Below are positions 27,268 to 36,521 of a stretch of DNA of 64,000 nt, piece by piece (the first letter of the stretch is position 1; the number at the start of each line of letters is the position of its first letter). The stretch spans positions 48,802 through 112,801 of the forward strand of contig JAOTWB010000004.1 of assembly GCA_029863125.1 (NCBI GenBank), given 5' to 3'. Both the position numbers and the translations under genes were made by a program. The stretch is from Gammaproteobacteria bacterium (lineage in GTDB: Bacteria > Pseudomonadota > Gammaproteobacteria > Steroidobacterales > Woeseiaceae). Below the pieces are notes generated by a model. The model made no database searches. It saw nothing but the letters and a program-made list of their open reading frames with translations, and was not told the origin of the DNA.

Positions 27268-27750
27268 ATGAAACAGTTACACGTATTTTTCGCAGTCGTG
27301 GTATTGACGGCGATTGCGTTCTTCCCGGCAGCGGTCCGCGCCGACGGCCGCGCCGATCTCGATGACCTCGAGGGCGTCACGATTTTTGTTCTCGATGATC
27401 CGAGCGAGCTGGACGGCGCGATTGCCGAAATGCGCGGCCCGGACGACGATGACGTCGAAGACGACGACTGGGAAGACGAAGAAGAGGAAGACGAGTCTGA
27501 CGATCGCCACGACGACGGGTCCGACGACGAATCTGATCGGGACTCCGACTCAGACGAGGAAGAAGACTTCGACGACGAGGAGATAGAAGACGATTTCGAA
27601 GACGACGACGCCTTCGAAGAAGACGAAATGGAAGACGAGGACGACTTCGAAGACGGCGATGACGTCGACGACGACCAATTCGATGAAGACGAAGAAGAGG
27701 AAGAGGAAGAAGACGACAGCACCGGTGACGGCGAAGAAATCGTTGACTAG
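27268..27750 (+). CDS. Exported hyperacidic Asp/Glu-repeat protein
   Basis: 160 residues. The signal peptide (about 1-25) ends in VRA-DG with no lipobox Cys. A short folded segment (DGRADLDDLEGVTIFVLDDP) follows, then a tail from residue 58 to 160 in which 74 of 103 residues are Asp or Glu. The ribosome-binding site AAGGAG (27255-27260) overlaps the previous stop, so it belongs to the ECF operon. A strong terminator follows. Such tails bind cations or basic proteins; the actual role is unknown. Low complexity makes homology claims unreliable. Confidence 0.8.
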   Translation: MKQLHVFFAVVVLTAIAFFPAAVRADGRADLDDLEGVTIFVLDDPSELDGAIAEMRGPDDDDVEDDDWEDEEEEDESDDRHDDGSDDESDRDSDSDEEEDFDDEEIEDDFEDDDAFEEDEMEDEDDFEDGDDVDDDQFDEDEEEEEEEDDSTGDGEEIVD

Positions 27751-27792
27751 TCAGGTGACTGGCCGAAAACAGGCGCAATGCGGCTGAAAACT

Positions 27793-27831
27793 GAAAATAC
27801 CCCCGATTGGTGACGATCCGGGGGTATTTTC
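27793..27831. terminator. Rho-independent terminator closing the ECF operon
   Basis: Perfect 13-bp stem GAAAATACCCCCG (27793-27805) / CGGGGGTATTTTC (27819-27831) with a 13-nt loop. The stem arms supply a U-run on either strand, so it can stop transcription in both directions. It separates the acidic-protein gene from the TPR/barrel gene. Confidence 0.85.
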
Positions 27832-27900
27832 TTGCGCCACGTCATAGTTTTTGTATCGACAATGCCGGTACCCTTGCGATCTGACATAACGCTGATTCGC

Positions 27901-29511
27901 ATGACCTACATGTCCAGGAATACATTCTTCGCAGGTGCCGTCCTGATACTTGCCGCGCTCACGGCGCCGTTGCAGAACGCTGCTGCAATGACGGCGGAAC
28001 AATATTTCGAGGACGGCAATCGGCTTTTTCGCGATGATCTTTACTGGGCTGCGCTGCTGCGGTATCGGCAGGCTGCCGACGGGGGGCTCGATTCGGCGGT
28101 TTTGCATTACAACACCGGCGTCGCGCACTACCGAGCGATGCAGCACATTCGCGCGCGCGAGTCCTTGCAGAAAGCGCTGCAGGATCCAATCCTGCGTATA
28201 GCGGCGCAGTACAACCTCGGCTTGAATGCCTACGCTGCCGGCGAAACAGAAGAGGCATTGCGCTGGTTTCGCCTGGTCCGCGATCAAGATGCGAACAAAA
28301 AACTGCAGTCGTTCGCGGTCGTGGCGATTGCGAGGATTCGTGATGCCGAAAAGAAGCCCGATGAATTTGCCGTCCGTGTCGCCGAACGCAAAAAGAAGAG
28401 AACCTTCGCCGACCTGGAATTCCGTGCCCGCCTGGGATTTGGCAGTGACGACAATGTCTTTCGCACACCGGATCAGGACTACATCGACTTTTCCAACAGT
28501 ACCGCACCGCTCATAACGCCTGTGCCCCAGAGCGGCACCTACCTGCCGTTAGCCCTGAGCGTGAAGTACAGGATCAACAGCCTGCCTTTCGAGGGTTTTT
28601 ACGGCGCGTATCGCCTGGCCGGCCGTTATTACCAGGACAGCGCCCTGGAAAATGCAAACGAGTACCTGCACGAAGCAAGTTTCGGCAGCGAATACAGCCG
28701 CAGGGAAGGTTCGAGAAAGCGCGAGGTCTACAGCGCATTTAAGATAGCGCAGCACGATGAAATCTATTACGACCCGGACGACGGCGGCACCCGGATCGTC
28801 AACGGTATCGCCATCGACGACCGCATGAATTATTTACGGTACGGGCCTGAGCTGTCGCTGCGGCAGGCACATGAGCGATTGTCCATCGGCGCCCGGTTCA
28901 AGGGCCAGCTGTGGAACTACGAGGAAACCGGCATCGTGCCCGAGTACGACCACGAATATTTCCTCGTTAACTTCTATGGCCAGTACAGGTTCACGCGGAC
29001 AAGTTTGTTTCGCGTCACGGCGCAGTATTACAGCCGCCGTTTCGGCGATCGGCCCGCTTATGACGTCGACGGCCAGCAGCGTATCGGCAATCCGAACATA
29101 CGCTACGACTACCTGTCGCTCGCCCTGCGGGCGCGACAGCGTATCGGTGGCAGCATGTGGTTCGGTTGGGATGTCGAGCGCACCGAGCGCACGGATCAGT
29201 ATGTCGGTTACAACGATTACACGCGGGACAGCTTTCTCTTCGAGCTGCACTGGACGCCCGGAGATCGATTCGACCTGGAATTGAGCGGCATCTACCGACT
29301 TTACGATTATCCTAACGCTTTTGCGTTCCACAACCCGGTCGTCGGCCGCAAGACGCAGGAGTCTGCGGACGCCAGTATCATCGGCACTTTTCGCCTCACC
29401 CCACGCCTGAGCCTCGTCGCCGAGGCAAGCTACCGGGAGACTGTCTCGAACGATATTCGCATCCAGTACGAGCGCTACCAGTACATGCTCGGACTACGCT
29501 GGCAACACTGA
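27901..29511 (+). CDS. Exported TPR-containing outer-membrane beta-barrel protein
   Basis: About 536 residues. The signal peptide ends around QNAAA-MT. Tetratricopeptide-like helices follow (YFEDGNRLFRDDLYWAALLRY, AVLHYNTGVAHYRAM, AAQYNLGLNAYAAGETEEAL). A C-terminal domain of about 370 residues has alternating aromatic strands and ends in YMLGLRWQH, a barrel-like terminus. This N-TPR plus C-barrel layout resembles Slam/type 11 secretion proteins, though I cannot assign the family. ATG at 27901 or 27910 is likely; the TTG at 27832 lies in the terminator tail. The preceding terminator implies its own promoter. Confidence 0.72.
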   Translation: MTYMSRNTFFAGAVLILAALTAPLQNAAAMTAEQYFEDGNRLFRDDLYWAALLRYRQAADGGLDSAVLHYNTGVAHYRAMQHIRARESLQKALQDPILRIAAQYNLGLNAYAAGETEEALRWFRLVRDQDANKKLQSFAVVAIARIRDAEKKPDEFAVRVAERKKKRTFADLEFRARLGFGSDDNVFRTPDQDYIDFSNSTAPLITPVPQSGTYLPLALSVKYRINSLPFEGFYGAYRLAGRYYQDSALENANEYLHEASFGSEYSRREGSRKREVYSAFKIAQHDEIYYDPDDGGTRIVNGIAIDDRMNYLRYGPELSLRQAHERLSIGARFKGQLWNYEETGIVPEYDHEYFLVNFYGQYRFTRTSLFRVTAQYYSRRFGDRPAYDVDGQQRIGNPNIRYDYLSLALRARQRIGGSMWFGWDVERTERTDQYVGYNDYTRDSFLFELHWTPGDRFDLELSGIYRLYDYPNAFAFHNPVVGRKTQESADASIIGTFRLTPRLSLVAEASYRETVSNDIRIQYERYQYMLGLRWQH

Positions 29512-29584
29512 TTCTCTGCTAGACTTCCCTGCTCTCGAACGCAGCGATGGTTCGTTGTCTTTCTCCTCCTGCGCTGGGCGCCCC

Positions 29585-31756
29585 ATGGATGTGACACCAA
29601 TCCTTGAAAACCTCAATGACGCGCAGCGTCAGGCCGTTACAGCGCCTGCGGAACCTACCCTGGTCATCGCCGGCGCCGGCAGCGGCAAGACTCGGGTGCT
29701 CGTACATCGCGCCGCATGGCTCATCGACGTCGAGGGCGTTTCCCCCCAAAGTCTGCTGGCCGTGACGTTCACGAACAAAGCGGCGGCCGAGATGCGCGGC
29801 CGTATCGAGACACTGCTCCGGCTGCCGGTGCAAAATCTCTGGATAGGTACCTTTCACGGGCTTGCCCATCGCATGCTGCGTCGTCACTGGCGTGAGGCCG
29901 GACTTCCGCAGAACTTCCAGATCATCGACTCCGACGACCAGCTGCGCCTGATCAAACGGCTTCTGAAAAATCTCGAGATTGACGACGGTCGCTGGGTGCC
30001 CCGTGAAATCCAGTGGTTCATCAACGCGCAAAAAGACGAGGGCCTGCGTCCGCAGCACCTCGACCACGAGGGCAACGCAGATCGTCGCCAGATGATTTCG
30101 CTGTACCAGGCCTACGAGGAGATCTGTCAGCGTGGCGGGCTCGTCGATTTTGCGGAGCTGCTGCTGCGTGCCCACGAGCTATTGCGCGACAATGCCGAGC
30201 TGCTGTCGCACTACCGCCGTCGCTTCCAGCACCTGCTCGTCGATGAGTTTCAGGATACGAATGCCATTCAGTACGCCTGGCTGCGTTTGCTTGCCGGCGA
30301 CAGCGGCGTGCCGTTCGTTGTCGGCGATGACGATCAGTCAATCTATCGCTGGCGGGGGGCGCGCGTTGAGCACATACACCGCTTTCAGACGGACTTTCCG
30401 GGCACCAGGATCGTCAAACTGGAGCAAAACTATCGGTCGACGGCGACGATCCTAAACGCGGCCAACGCCGTTATCGCCAACAACAGCTCGCGGCTCGGCA
30501 AGAATCTATGGACCGAGGGCGCAGAAGGCGAGGCGATCAGGGTCTACTCCGCATACAACGAGCGTGATGAAGCCGACTTCGTCATCGGGCGTCTGCGCGA
30601 CTGGATCGATCAGGGTAATGCCCGTGCCGATTCGGCGGTTCTGTATCGATCAAACGCGCAGTCACGTGTGCTGGAAGAAAGCCTGATCAACGCGGGCATT
30701 CCCTACCGCGTTTACGGCGGCCTGCGATTCTTCGAGCGCGCGGAGATCAAGGATGCGCTAGCCTATCTTCGCCTGATTTCACACCGTGACGACGACAGCT
30801 CCTTCGAGCGCATCGTCAACAAGCCGACGCGCGGCATCGGTGCCCGGACGGTTGAACTCATACGCTCCTACGCGCGCGCAAACGCGTGTTCCCTGTGGCG
30901 AGCCGCCGGTGCAATCGCGAGCAATGATCTCAGCAGTCGCGCCGCTAACGCCGTGAGTACTTTTATGTCGCTTGTCGAACGCATGGCACGCGAGACGCGG
31001 GGCCTGGATCTGCATGATCAGGTCGATCACGTCATTTACGCGAGCGGTCTTGTCGACTTCTTCAAAAAGGACAAGGGCGAAAAGGGTGAAACCCGCGTGG
31101 AAAACCTCCTGGAGCTCGTTAGCGCCGCAAAGAGTTTCGAACCCGACCCGGCTGAGGAAATGACACCGCTGGATGAGTTCCTGTCGCACGCGGCGCTCGA
31201 AGCCGGCGAAGGCCAGGCCGACGCCTGGGAAGACTGTGTACAGCTTATGACCATGCATTCGGCGAAAGGCCTCGAGTTCCCGCTGGTCTTCATGTGCGGC
31301 ATGGAAGACGGCTTGTTCCCGCATCAGCGCTCTATCGCCGACCCGAACGGCCTCGAGGAGGAGCGGCGCCTTTGTTACGTGGGAATAACCCGTGCCAAGA
31401 AGACACTGTTTGTCACGCATGCCGAACAGCGGCGCCTGCACGGTATGGACAACTTTTCGCAGCCATCGCGCTTCATCGCAGAAATCCCCGCCGAGCACAT
31501 CGAAGAAGTTCGGCCGCGTGTGCAGATAACGCGACCCATGCGGTCGTTGCATTCACGGCAAGGCCTTCGGGCGGCGACAATGCCGAACGATGAGCTCGGA
31601 ATTCGCCTCGGTCAGCGGGTCCGTCACAGGAAATTCGGCGATGGCGTGATTCTCAACTGTGAGGGGCAGGGCGCCCATGCCCGTGTCGAAGTCAATTTTG
31701 AGACGGCGGGCACAAAATGGCTTGTACTGAGCTATGCAAATCTGGATCTAATGTAG
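29585..31756 (+). CDS. uvrD: DNA helicase II UvrD
   Basis: 723-residue superfamily 1A helicase for nucleotide-excision and mismatch repair. Motifs: Q-motif LNDAQRQAV, Walker A GAGSGKT (30-36), LLAVTFTNKAAAEM, DEFQDTN (motif II), GDDDQSIYRWRGA (III), QNYRSTATIL (IV), LMTMHSAKGLEFPLVF (V), VGITRAKKTLFVTHA (VI). The C-terminal Tudor-like region GVRHRKFGDGVIL (here QRVRHRKFGDGVIL) is typical of UvrD/PcrA. ATG at 29585 gives MDVTPILENLND; an upstream TTG at 29555 is less likely. Confidence 0.97.
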   Translation: MDVTPILENLNDAQRQAVTAPAEPTLVIAGAGSGKTRVLVHRAAWLIDVEGVSPQSLLAVTFTNKAAAEMRGRIETLLRLPVQNLWIGTFHGLAHRMLRRHWREAGLPQNFQIIDSDDQLRLIKRLLKNLEIDDGRWVPREIQWFINAQKDEGLRPQHLDHEGNADRRQMISLYQAYEEICQRGGLVDFAELLLRAHELLRDNAELLSHYRRRFQHLLVDEFQDTNAIQYAWLRLLAGDSGVPFVVGDDDQSIYRWRGARVEHIHRFQTDFPGTRIVKLEQNYRSTATILNAANAVIANNSSRLGKNLWTEGAEGEAIRVYSAYNERDEADFVIGRLRDWIDQGNARADSAVLYRSNAQSRVLEESLINAGIPYRVYGGLRFFERAEIKDALAYLRLISHRDDDSSFERIVNKPTRGIGARTVELIRSYARANACSLWRAAGAIASNDLSSRAANAVSTFMSLVERMARETRGLDLHDQVDHVIYASGLVDFFKKDKGEKGETRVENLLELVSAAKSFEPDPAEEMTPLDEFLSHAALEAGEGQADAWEDCVQLMTMHSAKGLEFPLVFMCGMEDGLFPHQRSIADPNGLEEERRLCYVGITRAKKTLFVTHAEQRRLHGMDNFSQPSRFIAEIPAEHIEEVRPRVQITRPMRSLHSRQGLRAATMPNDELGIRLGQRVRHRKFGDGVILNCEGQGAHARVEVNFETAGTKWLVLSYANLDLM

Positions 31757-31766
31757 ACTACGAATA

Positions 31767-33143
31767 ATGAAAATACTCATACTTGGCGCTGGTCAGGTTG
31801 GCTCCTCGGCCGCTTACCACTTATCTCGCGAGGAAGCGAACGAGGTCACGGTTATCGACAGGCAGCCCGAGGTACTTCGTGAGCTGCAGGATCGACTCGA
31901 CATCCGGACCGTCGTCGGTCACGCCGCCTATCCGGAAGTACTCGCCCGCGCCGGTGCGAGCGACGTCGACATCATCGTTGCCCTCACCGACAGCGACGAA
32001 ACCAACATGGTTGCCTGCCAGGTTGCGTATACACAGTTCCGGACCCCCACCAAGATCGCACGCATACGATCCGCCGACTACATGAACGCCAACAAGCTAT
32101 TCACGCAGGATGCGATTCCGATCGACGTACGCATCAGCCCGGAGCAGCTGGTCTGTACCTATGTCGAGCAGCTGATTCTCTATCCGGGATCATCCCAGGT
32201 CCTCGAGTTCGCAAACGGCCGCGTTCGGCTGGTCGGCGTCAAGGCGGACCGCGACGGTCTTCTTGTAGGGCAGCGCATTGCGACGCTCAAGGACCATATT
32301 CCGAATACCGAGGGTCGCATTGCGGCGATATATCGCCAGGGCAAGGCCATGCTACCGGACGGCGATACGGTCGTTCAGGAAGGCGACGAAGTCTTTTTTA
32401 TCGCCGACCGAAAAGATATCCGCGTGTTCATGAGCGAGATGCGCAGCCTCGAGGACCCGGTTCGCCGCGTCGTCATCGCCGGCGGCGGTAATATCGGTGT
32501 GCGGCTTGCGCTCGCCCTGGAACAGACCAACCAGGTAAAAATCATCGAACGTGACACGCAGCGCGCCCGCAATATTTCCGAGCAGCTCAACAAGGCAATC
32601 GTACTCGTCGGCGATGCCGCCGATGAAGAGCTTCTGCTCGAAGAGAATATCGACAATGTCGACGTGTTCTGCGCATTAACCAATTCCGAAGAAGCCAACA
32701 TCCTGAGCTCCATGCTCGCCAAGCGACTCGGTGCCCATAAATCGATGGCCCTCATCAATCGTGCGTCCTACGTCGACCTCGTGGAGGCGGGCACTATCGA
32801 TATCGCCATTTCGCCACAACAGGTCACTATTGGCTCGTTGCTCGCACATGTGCGCCGCGGTGACGTCGTGAAGGTTCACTCCCTGCGGCGTGGTGCCGCG
32901 GAAGCCATGGAAGCTATCGCTCATGGCAACGAGAACAACTCCCAGGTGGTTGGTCGCGCGATCGACGACATCGATTTACCGAAAGGAACAGCAATTATCG
33001 CCATTGTGCGCGGAGATCGGGTCATCATAGCCCATCATGACACGGTCATAGAGGCCGACGACCATGTGATCCTGTTCATGACCGATCGTCGCAAGATCGA
33101 AAAACTCGAGAGTCTGTTCCAGGTCGGCGTCTCCTTCGTTTAG
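31767..33143 (+). CDS. trkA: Trk potassium uptake regulatory protein TrkA
   Basis: 458-residue peripheral membrane protein that gates TrkH. It has two RCK halves, each with an NAD-binding Rossmann fold: KILILGAGQVGSSAAYHL at the N-terminus and VVIAGGGNIGVRLAL in the middle. Each fold is followed by a TrkA-C domain. The ATG at 31767 follows uvrD by 10 bp. trkH is 19 bp downstream, so channel and gate are co-expressed. Confidence 0.97.
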   Translation: MKILILGAGQVGSSAAYHLSREEANEVTVIDRQPEVLRELQDRLDIRTVVGHAAYPEVLARAGASDVDIIVALTDSDETNMVACQVAYTQFRTPTKIARIRSADYMNANKLFTQDAIPIDVRISPEQLVCTYVEQLILYPGSSQVLEFANGRVRLVGVKADRDGLLVGQRIATLKDHIPNTEGRIAAIYRQGKAMLPDGDTVVQEGDEVFFIADRKDIRVFMSEMRSLEDPVRRVVIAGGGNIGVRLALALEQTNQVKIIERDTQRARNISEQLNKAIVLVGDAADEELLLEENIDNVDVFCALTNSEEANILSSMLAKRLGAHKSMALINRASYVDLVEAGTIDIAISPQQVTIGSLLAHVRRGDVVKVHSLRRGAAEAMEAIAHGNENNSQVVGRAIDDIDLPKGTAIIAIVRGDRVIIAHHDTVIEADDHVILFMTDRRKIEKLESLFQVGVSFV

Positions 33144-33162
33144 TAAGAGGCCCTGTTAAGCA

Positions 33163-34614
33163 ATGAACTGGACAGTCGTACAACGCATTCTCGGCCTGCT
33201 GTTAATGATATTCAGCCTGACCATGCTGCCGCCGATTCTGTTCAGCCTGTACTACGACGATCATTCCTGGCTTCCGTTTGCCGAAGGCTTCGGGCTAACG
33301 CTCGCGGCCGGCTTTTTTTGCTGGCTACCCGTACATCGCGTACGTAAAGAACTGCGCTTGCGTGACGGCTTTCTCGTCGTTGCGGCTTTCTGGTCCGTCC
33401 TCGGCACATTCGGGGCGGCGCCGCTGTTCTTCTCGGACAGCCTGTCGCTGTCATTTACGGATGCGGTATTCGAATCCATGTCAGGCCTGACAACGACCGG
33501 CGCCACGGTGCTTACGGGGCTCGATGAGCTTCCCGTGTCCATACTTTATTACCGGCAGCAGCTGCAGTGGCTCGGCGGTATGGGCATCATCGTTCTGGCT
33601 GTGGCGGTACTGCCGATGCTCGGCGTCGGCGGCATGCAGCTTTACCGCGCGGAAACGCCGGGTCCGGTGAAGGACACGAAGCTCACGCCGCGAATTACGG
33701 AGACGGCGAAAGCGCTTTGGTATGTTTACCTCGCATTCACCATCACCTGCATGATCGGCTACTGGCTTGCCGGCATGGGGTGGTTCGATGCACTGTGTCA
33801 TGCGTTTTCGACTGTCGCAATCGGCGGCTTCTCGACCCATGACCTGAGCATCGGCCATTTTGACAGCGCGGCCATTGACCTGGTCGCCGTGTTTTTCATG
33901 TTCGTCGCGGGCATCAATTTCTCGCTGCATTTTTTCGCCTGGCGCTATGTTTCCGTAACGCACTATTTCCAGGATCCGGAATTCCGCGCCTACGGCTCCA
34001 TGCTTGTCGCACTGTCGATAACGGTTATCGCGATTCTTTTTTTTCACAGGGGCTTCGTCGATCCGGGGCAAACAGCTATTAATGGTCTGTTCCAGGCTGT
34101 TTCAATTGCGACGACCACCGGCTTTACAACGGAAAGCTTTTCAATGTGGCCTGCTGCCCTGCCGGTACTGCTGATTTTTTCGAGTTTTGTCGGCGGTTCG
34201 GCCGGTTCGACTGCTGGCGGAATCAAGGTAATTCGCTGGCTTCTCGTTTACAAACAGGGCGTTCGGGAAATCAAGCGGCTCGTGCATCCGAGCGCCGCGA
34301 TCCCGGTCAAACTCGGGAACAAGGCCGTTCCTTACCGGGTCGTCGACGCCGTCTGGGGTTTCTTTGCCGTTTACATCATCGTGTTTGGCGCGATGCTCAT
34401 ACTAATGATGTCGACCGGCCTCGACCAGGTCACGGCGTTTTCCGCTGTCGCGGCAACACTGAACAACCTGGGGCCGGGGCTCGGCGACGTCGCCTCCGGC
34501 TTCATGTCTGTGACCGACACGGGAAAATGGATCGCCATCGCCGGCATGCTGCTCGGTCGCCTCGAGATTTTCACGCTACTGGTCTTGATCACGCCAACTT
34601 TCTGGCGCACCTGA
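33163..34614 (+). CDS. trkH: Trk potassium transporter membrane subunit TrkH
   Basis: 483-residue membrane protein with the four pseudo-repeat pore units of the Trk/Ktr superfamily. Selectivity-filter-like segments can be seen: ESMSGLTTTGATVL, FSTVAIGGFST, ISIATTTGFTTESF (here VSIATTTGFTTESF) and AATLNNLGPGLGD. It imports potassium together with TrkA. An adjacent trkA-trkH pair is a common arrangement; in E. coli they are unlinked. Confidence 0.97.
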   Translation: MNWTVVQRILGLLLMIFSLTMLPPILFSLYYDDHSWLPFAEGFGLTLAAGFFCWLPVHRVRKELRLRDGFLVVAAFWSVLGTFGAAPLFFSDSLSLSFTDAVFESMSGLTTTGATVLTGLDELPVSILYYRQQLQWLGGMGIIVLAVAVLPMLGVGGMQLYRAETPGPVKDTKLTPRITETAKALWYVYLAFTITCMIGYWLAGMGWFDALCHAFSTVAIGGFSTHDLSIGHFDSAAIDLVAVFFMFVAGINFSLHFFAWRYVSVTHYFQDPEFRAYGSMLVALSITVIAILFFHRGFVDPGQTAINGLFQAVSIATTTGFTTESFSMWPAALPVLLIFSSFVGGSAGSTAGGIKVIRWLLVYKQGVREIKRLVHPSAAIPVKLGNKAVPYRVVDAVWGFFAVYIIVFGAMLILMMSTGLDQVTAFSAVAATLNNLGPGLGDVASGFMSVTDTGKWIAIAGMLLGRLEIFTLLVLITPTFWRT

Positions 34615-34630
34615 GCGCGAAGTCGTTGCC

Positions 34631-35140
34631 GTGACCCACAAATCACAGACAACCCTGCCCGACAAGATAAGCAGCATCACCGGTAAAGCATCGGCCTGGC
34701 TGACCCTGTTCATGGTCGTCGTAACCTTTGTCATTGTCGTGATGCGCTACGTGTTCGATGCCGGGCTGATCTGGTTGCAGGAGTCCGTAATCTGGATGCA
34801 TTCGGTGGTTTTCATGATGGGCGCCGCCTATACCCTGCAGCAGGAAGACCATGTACGCGTCGACGTCTTCTATCGAACGATGAGCGCCAGGCGGCGCGCG
34901 TGGGTGGACCTGCTGGGCGTCATGATCTTCCTTCTTCCTTTGTGCGTTTTCCTGGCATGGAAATCCTTCGACTTCGTTGCCGCCTCATGGGGACTGCGCG
35001 AAGCTTCACGGGAATCCGGGGGGCTGCCGTATCCATTGATTCCTTTGCTCAAGACCGTGCTGCTCCTCATGCCGGCCGCCGTCGCGCTACAGGGCGTCGC
35101 TTTGCTGCTGCGCTCGCTCAAGACCCTGAGGCAGGACTGA
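34631..35140 (+). CDS. dctQ: TRAP transporter small membrane subunit (DctQ type)
   Basis: 169 residues with four membrane helices, including the family segment RYVFDAGLIWLQESVIWMH and the block GAAYTLQQEDHVRVDVFY. It is the small subunit of a sodium-driven tripartite ATP-independent periplasmic transporter. The start is GTG at 34631, 16 bp after trkH. The large subunit starts two bases after its stop. Confidence 0.93.
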   Translation: MTHKSQTTLPDKISSITGKASAWLTLFMVVVTFVIVVMRYVFDAGLIWLQESVIWMHSVVFMMGAAYTLQQEDHVRVDVFYRTMSARRRAWVDLLGVMIFLLPLCVFLAWKSFDFVAASWGLREASRESGGLPYPLIPLLKTVLLLMPAAVALQGVALLLRSLKTLRQD

Positions 35141-35141
35141 C

Positions 35142-36515
35142 GTGGAGTGGGTGGCCGCGCTACTGTTTGTCGCGGTAATTGTCCTGCTGCTGGCGGGTTT
35201 CCCTGTCGCGTTCACGCTGGGCGGAACCGCGCTCATCTTTGCAGGTTTCGGCATCGCGGGCGGCGGCTTCAGCGAGGCATTGCTCTCAGGTTTGCCAAAC
35301 CGCGTATTCGGCATCATGACCAACGAGACGCTGGTTGCCGTGCCGCTGTTCGTGTTCATGGGCGTGACGCTGGAGCGCGCCCGCATTGCCGAAGAATTGC
35401 TCGACACGCTGAGCTCTTTGTTCGGCACATTGCGCGGCGGGCTCGGCATCTCGGTAACACTCGTTGGCATGCTTCTCGCCGCGAGCACCGGCATCGTTGG
35501 TGCCACGGTCGTTACGATGGGGCTGCTGTCGCTTCCGACGATGCTCAAACGCGGCTATTCGCCCGAAATCGCGGCGGGAACAATCTGCGCGTCCGGCACG
35601 CTGGGGCAGATCATTCCGCCGTCAATCATCCTCGTCATGCTCGGCGACGTCATGACAACCGCTTATCAGCAGGCACAGCTGGAAATGGGCATTTACGCGC
35701 CGAAGACGGTGTCCGTAGGCGACCTGTTTGCCGGCGCATTGATTCCCGGCCTGATGCTCGTTGCTTTGTACGTACTCTATATCCTGGGGGTCGCTTTTTT
35801 TCGCCCCGGCGCCATGCCCGCGCACGACCGTGAGCAACAACCCCCCGTTTCCATCGGCCAGGTGCTTCGCGCGCTACTGCCCCCCTTGCTGTTGATCCTC
35901 GCCGTGCTGGGTTCCATTCTCAAAGGCCTCGCAACGCCAACCGAAGCCGCCGGCGTCGGCGGCATGGGCGCGCTGCTGCTTGCCCTTTACCGGCGACAGC
36001 TGGATCTCACGAGACTTCGGGAAATCATGCGGAGCACGCTGCGTATCAGCAGCATGGTGTTTCTTATTTTGATCGGTGCTTCGATCTTTTCGCTCGTATT
36101 TCGTGGCTACGGCGGTGACGATGGCGTACGCGTCATCCTCGAAGCGCTGCCCGGCGGCGTCATCGGCGCGGTCATCGTCGTGATGCTCGTCATGTTCCTG
36201 CTTGGTTTCGTCCTCGACTTCATCGAAATAACGTTTGTTGTCGTCCCGATCGTCGGTCCCGTCCTGCTCGCAATGGGTCTCGACCCTGTATGGCTCGGTA
36301 TCATGATCGCAATCAACCTGCAGACCTCTTTCCTGACTCCGCCATTCGGTTTTGCGCTGTTCTACCTGCGCGGCGTGGCGCCTGCATCGGTCACGACGAT
36401 ACAGATCTATCGTGGGGCGATTCCGTTTGTCGGCATCCAGCTGTTGGCACTGCTGCTGCTGGCGATATTCCCGGATCTCGTTACCTGGCTGCCCGGCCGA
36501 ATCTACGGAAGCTAG
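35142..36515 (+). CDS. dctM: TRAP transporter large permease subunit (DctM type)
   Basis: 457 residues with about 11-12 membrane helices. Family blocks include VPLFVFMGVTLERA, SASTGIVGATVVTMGLL-like sequence (here AASTGIVGATVVTMGLL), GTICASGTLGQIIPPSIILV and NLQTSFLTPPFGFALFYLRG. It forms the substrate channel with the small subunit just upstream. The start is GTG at 35142. The product ends near the convergent binding-protein gene with only 6 bp between stops. This subgroup often carries oxo acids or related anions in other bacteria; the substrate here is not known. Confidence 0.95.
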   Translation: MEWVAALLFVAVIVLLLAGFPVAFTLGGTALIFAGFGIAGGGFSEALLSGLPNRVFGIMTNETLVAVPLFVFMGVTLERARIAEELLDTLSSLFGTLRGGLGISVTLVGMLLAASTGIVGATVVTMGLLSLPTMLKRGYSPEIAAGTICASGTLGQIIPPSIILVMLGDVMTTAYQQAQLEMGIYAPKTVSVGDLFAGALIPGLMLVALYVLYILGVAFFRPGAMPAHDREQQPPVSIGQVLRALLPPLLLILAVLGSILKGLATPTEAAGVGGMGALLLALYRRQLDLTRLREIMRSTLRISSMVFLILIGASIFSLVFRGYGGDDGVRVILEALPGGVIGAVIVVMLVMFLLGFVLDFIEITFVVVPIVGPVLLAMGLDPVWLGIMIAINLQTSFLTPPFGFALFYLRGVAPASVTTIQIYRGAIPFVGIQLLALLLLAIFPDLVTWLPGRIYGS

Positions 36516-36521
36516 CCGGGC

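Noticed and set aside
27377..27778. Arg/Leu- and Ser-rich minus-strand frames opposite the acidic-protein gene
   Set aside because: They are the antisense of GAC/GAA/GAG codon runs. The plus-strand frame has a signal peptide, a good ribosome-binding site and a terminator.
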